The position numbers and the translations under genes are program-made. DNA of 64,000 bases from Pontibacter diazotrophicus (GTDB lineage: Bacteria > Bacteroidota > Bacteroidia > Cytophagales > Hymenobacteraceae): contig NZ_QRGR01000018.1 of NCBI RefSeq assembly GCF_003367245.1, forward strand, positions 93,509 to 157,508. The letters run 5' to 3'. Of this stretch, positions 35,148 through 42,743 are shown in pieces; positions within the stretch are counted from its first letter, which is position 1; each line of letters begins with the position of its first letter. The notes below the pieces were generated by a model that worked only from the letters and a program-made list of their open reading frames with translations, had not been told where the DNA came from and ran no database searches.

Positions 35148-37757
35148 TTAGAAGCCAAACCCAAACATGATACCGGTTCTGGCCTTGTTGCCTTCCTGGA
35201 ACGAAGTCACAAAATCAACCCGGATCACTTTAAAGATATGCTCAATACCAATGCCCAGCTCCAGGTAATTCCGCGACTCCTGTGTGTTCAGGTAATTCAG
35301 GCTGACCACCTCCTGCCATTTCAGCTTGCGGAACAGTGGTATTTTGTTGAACAGGAAGCCGTTGAAATGATGCTCATAATGCGCTTCCAGGTAGCTGTTA
35401 TTCGTGCTGTAGCGATAGTAGTCCAACAACTGGAACCCTTCGTACACGCCTGCAAACAGGGTGCGGTTGCCGTTAAAGTGCTTGTAGTCCATGAGGTACA
35501 TCTCCTGCTTGTTCCAGAAAGTGCCTCCCGTTACGCTGTACTTGCTGCGGCCAAGCAGGCCCAAACTCACATCGTCGCTGATGCGGAGGGCAGCAGTGCT
35601 ATAGTTGACATCGCTACCGAAGGCATTTATACCTGTTCGGAAGCCCAGCGCAAAAGTCGGATACTTCGAGCCCAGGTTAATTTTGTTATCCGGACGGGTA
35701 ATATACTCCTGCCCTGGCTGTATACTCACATTCAGGCTCAGTGTCAGGGCCTCGTGTGGAGAGAAGGAAGCATCGGCCAGCTCGGCATTGACAGGCACAT
35801 TAGAGGTGAAGCGGCTTCCTGTGTCTCCCCCGCGGCTTCGGAAGGTATAATCGGTTGTGTTTTGCATCGGCATACGGTGCGCGTAGTCCACCCAACCGTT
35901 AAAGTACACGCCGTTCAGCAGTTCGCTGCGGTAGCTGATGCGGCCAAAGTCGCGTTGGTACAGCTTCATGTAGTTTCGTTCGGCCACTAACGTGTAGATC
36001 GTGTTCACAAACGGCGATATAGGATCCACGGTGCTGATTTGATCCACGTAACGCCCACCCTCCACTGACACAGTGCTGTTTTTGATAGGGTCATACTGGT
36101 AGGTCAGGCGCAGCTTCGCGTTCAGTTTTTCATTCGAGAACCCATAGCGCACGGCAGGGGCTATCTCGTAGCGGGTGCGGTCTTCAAAGCGTTTGGTATA
36201 CTCCATCCGCACATCGGCCACTACCCCCTCTACCGTATTGTACTGCAAAATGCTGGGCCCGCCGGTTATGCTCAGCAACGGGTTAAAACTATAAAATCTC
36301 TTCTGATAAGTATTGGAGTAGGTGTATCCCCGGATAAAGAAACTACCAATGGAAGGTTTATTCCGTACCTGGTCCAGCGAATCCTGGTAAGGCTTTGATT
36401 TTTTTATGACCTCCAGGCTATCCTTTGCCTGGTAATCCGTTACCTCCTCCTGTGTCAGCGGCACCGGTCTTATTTCTGCCCAATAGGCTGAGTCCCGGTC
36501 ATTGGCCTCTTTCTCCACCACCAGGATCTCTTTGCTGAACAGCTTGTCGTCGTGAATAGGCTTTTCCGCCTCAAGTGCCACCTCCTCTGGTTCTATAAGT
36601 TTAATCTTTGGCTTCTTCGCAGGCCTGGCTTCCGCTATAGGGGTTTCTTCTGCTGTGACAGTTGGCTCCGGCTCTACTTCCTCTAACTTAGGAGGTCTTG
36701 CATAAGCTGGCTGTACCCTATACTTCGAATACACCGCCATGGCATATCCACCGCCTTTAAAGCCGAGGCCTGCCGCCTCAAAGCTGAAGCGCTGCGACAC
36801 GGGCAGCCAAATCTGCTCCGCCACCGGTGCATACACCTGCCGCACCCGGATCCAGTCCACGAAGTCAATGCCGGCGTCTTTCGTCAGCCGAAGGTCGGTG
36901 CTATGGATACGCCAGCTGCCGTCTACAATGTAGATATTGCCGGAAAACACCGGATCGTTTTTGCGGCGCGGTATCACTTTAATTTTGTTAATGGTGCGGC
37001 CATCTTCCTGGAAAGTTCCGAGGTATTCGAAGCGGTAGTAGAAAAGTGCGTTATTAGCCAGCGGCGATACAAAGCCCCGCTCACTCAGTCCCTCCACCTT
37101 CATCAGGTTATCATAGAAGCTGATGTTCATTTCGGAGGCCTGGTTAAAGCTGAAGCCTTTCTTCTGCCCACTTACCTTGCTCGAAAAGATGCGCTCGTTT
37201 ATCTTGTTCGGCTTCTTAAAGCTCAGCTCCGACACAGACTCCGACAGGTACACAATACCCGTATCTACATCCACCACCTTTATACCCAATACCTTTGGCG
37301 GCACTTTGTCGAGGCGGTACACACCTTTCATGTACACACGGGCGCTCCAAGCTTTTGCCTCATTCCGGTGATATTTGCCCAGCCGGATAGCGTTACGCAT
37401 AATGCCGTAGGCAGGATCTTCATCTGCAGCACGCACGATGACTTCCTTCAGGTTCAGCACCTCCGGCTGTAGCTGCACATTCAGTTCCTGCGTACCCTCC
37501 CCAATGGTGACCGTCTCGAATTTAGCACGGTAACCGACATACTTAAACTCGAAGGTATAGGTACCGGGGCTAAGTTGCAGTTGATAATAGCCCTCATCGT
37601 TGGATGCGGTGCCACTGGCTGCCTCTTTAATGTAGATGCTCGCAAACGGCAGGCCCTTTCCGTTTTCATCGGTAATACGCCCGCGCAGTACACCAGCCAT
37701 AGAAAAGACCGGCAGCAGAAAGAGTAGGATGAGCAGGTAATAGTGACGCATGTACAA
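35148..37757 (-). CDS. DUF5686-type protein with carboxypeptidase-regulatory-like domain
   Basis: An 869-residue outer-membrane protein: signal peptide (to about residue 21), a regulatory-like beta domain (VLRGRITDENGKGLPFASIYI, about 22-110), then the DUF5686 body with strand-rich barrel-like sequence ending MFGFGF. A Pro/Glu-rich linker (about 345-400) sits in the middle. The domain pair is widespread in Bacteroidota; the function is unknown, and the architecture is like a TonB-transporter relative without a plug. A -7 element lies about 30 bp upstream. Met at codon 3 is an alternative start. Confidence 0.82.
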   Translation of the reverse strand: MYMRHYYLLILLFLLPVFSMAGVLRGRITDENGKGLPFASIYIKEAASGTASNDEGYYQLQLSPGTYTFEFKYVGYRAKFETVTIGEGTQELNVQLQPEVLNLKEVIVRAADEDPAYGIMRNAIRLGKYHRNEAKAWSARVYMKGVYRLDKVPPKVLGIKVVDVDTGIVYLSESVSELSFKKPNKINERIFSSKVSGQKKGFSFNQASEMNISFYDNLMKVEGLSERGFVSPLANNALFYYRFEYLGTFQEDGRTINKIKVIPRRKNDPVFSGNIYIVDGSWRIHSTDLRLTKDAGIDFVDWIRVRQVYAPVAEQIWLPVSQRFSFEAAGLGFKGGGYAMAVYSKYRVQPAYARPPKLEEVEPEPTVTAEETPIAEARPAKKPKIKLIEPEEVALEAEKPIHDDKLFSKEILVVEKEANDRDSAYWAEIRPVPLTQEEVTDYQAKDSLEVIKKSKPYQDSLDQVRNKPSIGSFFIRGYTYSNTYQKRFYSFNPLLSITGGPSILQYNTVEGVVADVRMEYTKRFEDRTRYEIAPAVRYGFSNEKLNAKLRLTYQYDPIKNSTVSVEGGRYVDQISTVDPISPFVNTIYTLVAERNYMKLYQRDFGRISYRSELLNGVYFNGWVDYAHRMPMQNTTDYTFRSRGGDTGSRFTSNVPVNAELADASFSPHEALTLSLNVSIQPGQEYITRPDNKINLGSKYPTFALGFRTGINAFGSDVNYSTAALRISDDVSLGLLGRSKYSVTGGTFWNKQEMYLMDYKHFNGNRTLFAGVYEGFQLLDYYRYSTNNSYLEAHYEHHFNGFLFNKIPLFRKLKWQEVVSLNYLNTQESRNYLELGIGIEHIFKVIRVDFVTSFQEGNKARTGIMFGFGF

Positions 37758-37787
37758 AAATTATGGCGCTTTAGCTAAGCAGGTGGA

Positions 37788-37795
37788 CAAAGCTA
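37788..37795 (-). promoter_or_regulatory. Candidate -7 element (TAGCTTTG)
   Basis: A perfect TAnnTTTG match about 30 bp upstream of the DUF5686 gene; no convincing -33. Confidence 0.35.
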
Positions 37796-37884
37796 TGAGA
37801 CAAAGGATTTTAAAACAGGGACATAGATTTGTTTAGTTAACGCAAAAACCTGCCCAATATGTTTATACAAAATTCACTTTTTGG

Positions 37885-38775
37885 CTATAAGCTGTTCTTT
37901 TCGAAGGGTTTGCTTGCCTGGGCCAGGGCTTCCTGCTTTGTCAGCCTTGTTTTATAGCGCACATTCAGCACCACGCCCAGCAGCACCAGGGCCATTCCTA
38001 AATACGACCACACATTAAACGTCTCCCCAAACAGGATATAGCCCAAGATCAAGGCGTAAATGATGCCGATATAATTAAGGTTGGCTACTTTAGAAATTTC
38101 CTCGCTCTGGTACGACATCGTCATGTAATACTGGCCCAGTTGTGTAAGCACACCTACCAGCAACAGCAGCGCCCAGTCCCAGCCTTCTGGCTGCACCCAG
38201 TTGAACAGGGTATAGCTACCCACCACCGGCAAGGTAACCAGCGGAAAGTAAAAGATAATAACCAGCGGATGCTCCTGCGTATTGAGCTTCCGCACGATGG
38301 TGTAGGCAATTCCGGAGAAAACAGCGCTCAGCACCCCTAGCCACAGGTAAAACGTGTCCACATCTGTTTCCACGCCCTCAATCACCAGCACCCCGCAAAA
38401 CGACAGCAGGAAAAACACCCATTGCCAGGGCCGTACCCGCTCCTTCACCATAAAAATACCCAGTATCGCCGTGAAAATGGGCGACATGTATTGCACCATG
38501 GCTGCCGTGGCCAGCGGTATATTCTGAAGGGTGTTAAAGAAAAGAATCAATGCCGTTGCTCCCACAGCACCCCGCGCAATCAGCCAGGCATGGTTGTTTC
38601 CCCATACGCTCACATTGGCCCTGCGCAGATAGGCGTAGCTGATGACCAGTGAGATGATAGACCGGAACATAATCACCTCCACTGCCGGTATATGCGACAC
38701 CAGCTTCACACTGACGTTCATCAGCGAAAAGAACAGTGTGGACAGCAACATGTATTTAACTCCTTTTGAAAGCAT
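37885..38775 (-). CDS. EamA-family (DMT) permease
   Basis: A 296-residue integral membrane protein with ten predicted helices in two EamA repeats (MLLSTLFFSLMNVSVKLVSH, PLATAAMVQYMSPIFTAILG; second repeat SAVFSGIAYTIVRKLN, SKVANLNYIGIIYALILGY). It resembles S-adenosylmethionine or amino-acid exporters of the DMT superfamily, but the substrate cannot be assigned. It is unrelated in detail to the EamA/RarD gene at 33.6 kb. It stands alone, with DUF5686 downstream. Confidence 0.87.
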   Translation of the reverse strand: MLSKGVKYMLLSTLFFSLMNVSVKLVSHIPAVEVIMFRSIISLVISYAYLRRANVSVWGNNHAWLIARGAVGATALILFFNTLQNIPLATAAMVQYMSPIFTAILGIFMVKERVRPWQWVFFLLSFCGVLVIEGVETDVDTFYLWLGVLSAVFSGIAYTIVRKLNTQEHPLVIIFYFPLVTLPVVGSYTLFNWVQPEGWDWALLLLVGVLTQLGQYYMTMSYQSEEISKVANLNYIGIIYALILGYILFGETFNVWSYLGMALVLLGVVLNVRYKTRLTKQEALAQASKPFEKNSL

Positions 38776-38923
38776 ATACTTTAGCTCAAGTCAAGGCTGC
38801 AAAGGTCTTGATTTGAATTGTTGATTGCTAATTGTTGTGCTTTGATGGTTAAATGGTGGAATTGTTAAATAGTTGGGTACCGTTAGAAAGTGCGTCTAAA
38901 CATTTGACTGCTCCATTTTCACT

Positions 38924-38976
38924 TTCTAACTCTCTAACTTTTTAACTCTCTAACTCAAAACAACTCTCTAGCTCAC
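38924..38976. repeat. CTAACTYTC simple repeat
   Basis: Imperfect tandem copies of TAACTCTC/TAACTTTC-like octamers between the divergent EamA and recX genes; same family as the 11.2-kb array. Confidence 0.65.
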
Positions 38977-39012
38977 AAGGCTGCTCAGAACCATGTATAG
39001 CGGCAGATTGTT

Positions 39013-39020
39013 TATATTTG
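39013..39020 (+). promoter_or_regulatory. Candidate -7 element (TATATTTG) for recX
   Basis: A perfect TAnnTTTG match 20 bp upstream of the recX TTG start. It supports that start, since an upstream in-frame stop (39023-39025) leaves no earlier choice. Confidence 0.45.
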
Positions 39021-39040
39021 AATAACCAACCTACATAGAT

Positions 39041-39523
39041 TTGGAGCGACAAAAGCAACAGAAGCATTATACCCCTAAGGAAGCGTTGATAAAAGCAGCA
39101 GCCTACTGTGCCTACCAGGAGCGCACACAGCAGGAGGTCCGAACCAAGCTCTACTCCTACGGCCTGGAGCCGGACGACGTAGAAGAGTTGATTGTGCGCC
39201 TGAGCCAGGAAAAGCTGATCGACGAGGAGCGTTACGCACAAAGTTATGTGCGCGGCAAGTATGGCCTGAAGAAGTGGGGCCGCCGCAAAATCATGCAGGG
39301 CCTGAAAAGCAAGGGCATCTCCGACTACTGCATTAAACAGGGCATGAAAGAAATTGACCCGGAGGTATATGAGGAAAATCTCCTAAGCCTGCTGGAAAAG
39401 AAAAACGCCAGCGAAAAAGAAAAGAATCCTTTCGCGCGCCGCCAGAAGCTAAGCTACTTCCTGATGAGCAAAGGCTATGAAAATGACTTGGTGCAGGACG
39501 CAGTGAAGAAGCTAGAAAATTAA
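39041..39523 (+). CDS. recX: RecX-family regulatory protein
   Basis: A 160-residue all-helical protein. YTPKEALIKAAAYCAYQERTQQEV, LIVRLSQEKLIDEERYAQSYV and KKWGRRKIMQGLKSKGIS match the three-helix repeats of RecX, which binds RecA filaments and limits recombination and SOS induction. The start is TTG at 39041; no ATG is available after the upstream in-frame stop. recA is not in the window, so this is an unlinked recX, as is common outside Proteobacteria. Confidence 0.85.
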   Translation: MERQKQQKHYTPKEALIKAAAYCAYQERTQQEVRTKLYSYGLEPDDVEELIVRLSQEKLIDEERYAQSYVRGKYGLKKWGRRKIMQGLKSKGISDYCIKQGMKEIDPEVYEENLLSLLEKKNASEKEKNPFARRQKLSYFLMSKGYENDLVQDAVKKLEN

Positions 39524-39817
39524 TTTGAGTGAGAAAGTCAAAAAGGAATTACTGGCGCCGGTATCCAACCGGTGACGTACAGTGTGCAGCCTCCAGACTC
39601 ACTTGTGCCGTATTACCTCTCCCCAACCCTCTCCTTTTGTCGAGGGCCCCTACCCCCAAAACCCCCAAAACAGTAGAGGGAGCTGGTTTCCCGTTATAGC
39701 CTCTATTGAAACAGACAAAAGAGTTCATTCGCGCCCTTCTCGTACAATTTTAAATTACTTTTTTGTGAGGTGTAGTACCTGAATCATGCTACGAACTACA
39801 TGATACGTGTGTCGCCT

Positions 39818-40453
39818 TTAACGCTTTGGCGGCACTTGCGGGTTCTCAATTCTACGCTGTGGCACCAGCACGACACGGCGGCCCGTGATTTCCTCCAGCA
39901 TGGGTTTGAGTATTTTTTCAGCGTTTTCTGTTGTCTGGCGCAGAATGCCGGAGTTCAGGGCTGCCCTTTTCACGTTCTGCTCGGCGTACTTGTATCCTTC
40001 TTCCACCAGCTCCGCATCCTGAAAATACGTATTCTCTTTGCTGAAGACTTTTGATTTGCTGTGGTCTACTTTATAATAGCAGATTTCGGGAGCAGGCAAA
40101 GCCACCTGCACCAGCGTATCCCCCTGAAACTGGATATCAGCCTGCGTGATTTTGGCAAAATCTACACAACCTACCGCCTCACCAGACACAATAAGCACCA
40201 GTTTGGAGTTTGGAATGAAGCGGTTGACGGTTTTCTCATACTCCACCACATCCTTAAAATTGTAGCGCACCAGCTCCATACGGCCCATATCTTCTACCGA
40301 AGTCAGCACCGTATTGTAATTCACCACCACTTCCGGAACCTCTCTCTCCTCTGTCTTATCAAAATAGCCTCCGAAGGTACGCCAGAGGAAGACACCAGCC
40401 AGTATGATGAGAATCCAGGGGATGAGTTTAAACAGGAGGCGGAGCAGGGGCAT
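39818..40453 (-). CDS. DUF4230-domain protein
   Basis: A 211-residue protein with one N-terminal transmembrane helix (about 8-25, LIPWILIILAGVFLWRTF) and a periplasmic or exposed domain matching DUF4230 (ELVRYNFKDVVEYEKT, VSGEAVGCVDFAKI, LPAPEICYYKVDH). Function unknown; the fold is shared by small membrane-anchored proteins across bacteria. It is divergent from a membrane gene across a 66-bp gap. The 294-bp gap on its downstream side shows a tRNA-like fragment and nothing else clear. Confidence 0.82.
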   Translation of the reverse strand: MPLLRLLFKLIPWILIILAGVFLWRTFGGYFDKTEEREVPEVVVNYNTVLTSVEDMGRMELVRYNFKDVVEYEKTVNRFIPNSKLVLIVSGEAVGCVDFAKITQADIQFQGDTLVQVALPAPEICYYKVDHSKSKVFSKENTYFQDAELVEEGYKYAEQNVKRAALNSGILRQTTENAEKILKPMLEEITGRRVVLVPQRRIENPQVPPKR

Positions 40454-40519
40454 GTAGTGATATAAGTTTTTTAGAAGCGTGTGTAATTATACTATTTTTA
40501 CGCTATCTCAACATAAACC

Positions 40520-41698
40520 ATGCCCAATAAGTTACAAGTAATGCTGCCTCGCACCCAACTAAGTGCAGCAACCGAAAAGAGTATACAGGTAGCACTCGTA
40601 GCACTTTGGACAGTGCTGCATGCGGTACTTTTCTGGAAATACGGCGTCCGCACCACCGACGATTCCAGGGAGTACTTAACCTATGCCCACGCTATTGCAG
40701 ATGAATTTCACTTTGCTAACAACTACTACATCAAATACCTGGGCTACCCGCTGTTTCTTGCGCTGATGTTTAAGCTGGGGCTAAGTTTGAAAGGAGTAAT
40801 CATTGTGCAGACTTTGCTCTCAGGTATTGCCACTATATTCTTCTACCGCACGACAAAGCTATTAGCCGGCAACACACTTGCTCCTGCCCTCGCTACCTTT
40901 GTGCTGATTATATGGTACGACCTGCAGCTGTTTCATGCCTTTATCATGACGGAGTCACTGTATATCAGCCTGCTGATATTTGCATTCTATCTTATTGTGA
41001 AGGCGGACTCGGTGAGGCAGTCGCTCTGGGCGGTTCCGGTGTTGCTTTATGTGGCGTTAGTTCGCCCAAACGGCTTTATTGCCGTGGTTGCCTATGCCGC
41101 TTACCTGATTACAATAGCTTATCTGGCAGCGCCTACCAAACTGGCCCGCCGCTTGCTCTTATTGGGCGTAGTTATTGTGCCGCTTGCTGCCATTTTGGTC
41201 GTGGACCAGTACCTGCTGCAATCTTTTACCGTTGTAGAAACCTACGAGAAGGGCGAGGTGATTTACCTTTACAAGGGCCTGCTGGTGCATTCAGACAAAC
41301 CCATCATCATGCCCCCGGCAGACGCCTCCCCACTTACGAAGCTCTACTTGTTTGTGCGCGACAATACCTCCTACTTTTTCAGGATGTCTGCCTTGCGCTT
41401 CCTGCTGTTCTGGGGAAATGTCAAGCCTTTCTTTTCTGTATTTCATAATACCATGATCGCGCTGCTTCTCTACCCCATGTATTTGTTCGGAGCCATCGCG
41501 CTACTGAAAGATCGCATACCGCTGCCTGTCCGGGTATTTGGCGTGTTGCTGGTGCTACAGCAGGCATTTATCACCACCATAACAAGCGAAAACGAAACCG
41601 GGCGCTTCCTGATGAGCGTCGTGTTCATTGTTTTTGCCTTTGGTGCTACAGGAATTAGTTGGCAGCTGGAAAAGTGGAAAACCAGGCTCGAAAGCTAA
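40520..41698 (+). CDS. Polytopic membrane protein, GT-C-type glycosyltransferase-like
   Basis: A 392-residue protein with about ten transmembrane helices. The first loop carries an acidic motif (VRTTDDSREYL) and the next ones RPNGFIAV and MTESLYISL, the pattern of GT-C enzymes (PMT/ArnT-like), which move a sugar from a polyprenyl carrier at the membrane. It is shorter than most PMT-type enzymes, and donor and acceptor are unknown. It is convergent with the PLP enzyme next door, stops meeting at 41698/41699 with no visible terminator. Confidence 0.6.
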   Translation: MPNKLQVMLPRTQLSAATEKSIQVALVALWTVLHAVLFWKYGVRTTDDSREYLTYAHAIADEFHFANNYYIKYLGYPLFLALMFKLGLSLKGVIIVQTLLSGIATIFFYRTTKLLAGNTLAPALATFVLIIWYDLQLFHAFIMTESLYISLLIFAFYLIVKADSVRQSLWAVPVLLYVALVRPNGFIAVVAYAAYLITIAYLAAPTKLARRLLLLGVVIVPLAAILVVDQYLLQSFTVVETYEKGEVIYLYKGLLVHSDKPIIMPPADASPLTKLYLFVRDNTSYFFRMSALRFLLFWGNVKPFFSVFHNTMIALLLYPMYLFGAIALLKDRIPLPVRVFGVLLVLQQAFITTITSENETGRFLMSVVFIVFAFGATGISWQLEKWKTRLES

Positions 41699-42598
41699 CT
41701 ACACCTCCACCCCCAGCCGCTCCTTGAAACCGGCGTTGCCCTGTAAGCCACCGGTATGAATAGCTACAACTCGGCTGCCTGAAGGGAAGAAGCCTTTTTG
41801 TATCAAGTCAAAGAGGCCGTAGAGCATCTTCCCGATATAGACCGGTTCCAGCGGCATATGGTGTTGCTTTTGGAAGGCCTGCATAAAAGCCAGTAACTCC
41901 GGTTTTACTTTTGCGTAGCCGCCGAAGTGATAGTCAGTAATAAGTTGCCAGTTATGATAAGTTTGGCCGCAGAAATTATAAACCAGCTGCTCTATTTCCT
42001 TTTGCAGAAAGTCACCACCCTTCAAGGCCGGGAAAGCCAGCACCTGCTTCTTTCCCGCCAAACTGGCTATGATGCCTGCCACCGTGCCGCCTGTGCCGGA
42101 TGCACAGCATACATAGTCATAGTCAATGGAGATATCCTTCACGATTTCGGTGCAGCCTTTTACCGCTAAGGTATTGGTGCCACCCTCTGGTAGTATATAA
42201 GGCTGATTGTACTGTTCCGACAGCTCCTGCAGAAAAGCAGGGTCATCTTTCTGCCGATACTTTTCGCGAGACACATACTGCAGTTGCATGCCGCAGGAGG
42301 TAGCGAAGCGGAGTGTGGGGTTTAGCGGCAAGTGCTCCTCTCCCCGGATAACGCCGACTGTTTTGAAGCCGAACGCTTTGCCCGCCGCTGCTGTAGCCGC
42401 GATGTGATTGGAGTAGGCACCGCCAAAGGTCAGCAGTGTGTGGTGCTGCAGCTGTTTTGCCTCTTGTAGGTTATACTTTAGCTTACGCCATTTATTGCCC
42501 GATATCTCCGGATGCAGCAAGTCCTCCCGCTTTATCCAAAGCGCTACCTGGCGTTCCTGCAGGAACGGGTCTGTTAATTGCTGGAGTGGTGTTTCCAT
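41699..42598 (-). CDS. PLP-dependent ACC deaminase / D-cysteine desulfhydrase-like enzyme
   Basis: A 299-residue fold-type II PLP enzyme. The PLP lysine is in SGNKWRKLKYNL (about residue 36), with LTFGGAYSNHIAATAAAG and the phosphate-binding loop CCASGTGGTVAGI. Members break down 1-aminocyclopropane-1-carboxylate or D-cysteine; in Bacteroidota the D-cysteine reaction is the likelier one, but the specificity residues cannot be judged here. It is separated from the upstream YfhO gene by a terminator, so it needs its own start signal. Confidence 0.85.
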   Translation of the reverse strand: METPLQQLTDPFLQERQVALWIKREDLLHPEISGNKWRKLKYNLQEAKQLQHHTLLTFGGAYSNHIAATAAAGKAFGFKTVGVIRGEEHLPLNPTLRFATSCGMQLQYVSREKYRQKDDPAFLQELSEQYNQPYILPEGGTNTLAVKGCTEIVKDISIDYDYVCCASGTGGTVAGIIASLAGKKQVLAFPALKGGDFLQKEIEQLVYNFCGQTYHNWQLITDYHFGGYAKVKPELLAFMQAFQKQHHMPLEPVYIGKMLYGLFDLIQKGFFPSGSRVVAIHTGGLQGNAGFKERLGVEV

Positions 42599-42603
42599 GT
42601 TTC

Positions 42604-42634
42604 AAAAAGAAGCCCCAGCATTGGCTGAGGCTTT
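42604..42634 (-). terminator. Terminator after yfhO
   Basis: Stem AAGCCCCAGC (42610-42619) with 42624-42633, one mismatch, T-run on the minus strand. It ends 5 bp before the next gene's start codon. Confidence 0.78.
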
Positions 42635-42743
42635 CATTTATTGTCTGAATCAGGATTTACAGGATGGAAGAAGAATGTATAGGATTTGCCTCAATATACA
42701 ATTTAAACCTTACCCCCTCTTTCATTAAGCTTTCTAACTCAAA

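Noticed and set aside
34589..35170. 193-residue plus-strand frame over the small lipoprotein
   Set aside because: The minus strand has a lipoprotein signal and lipobox, and the plus frame starts inside the terminator region.
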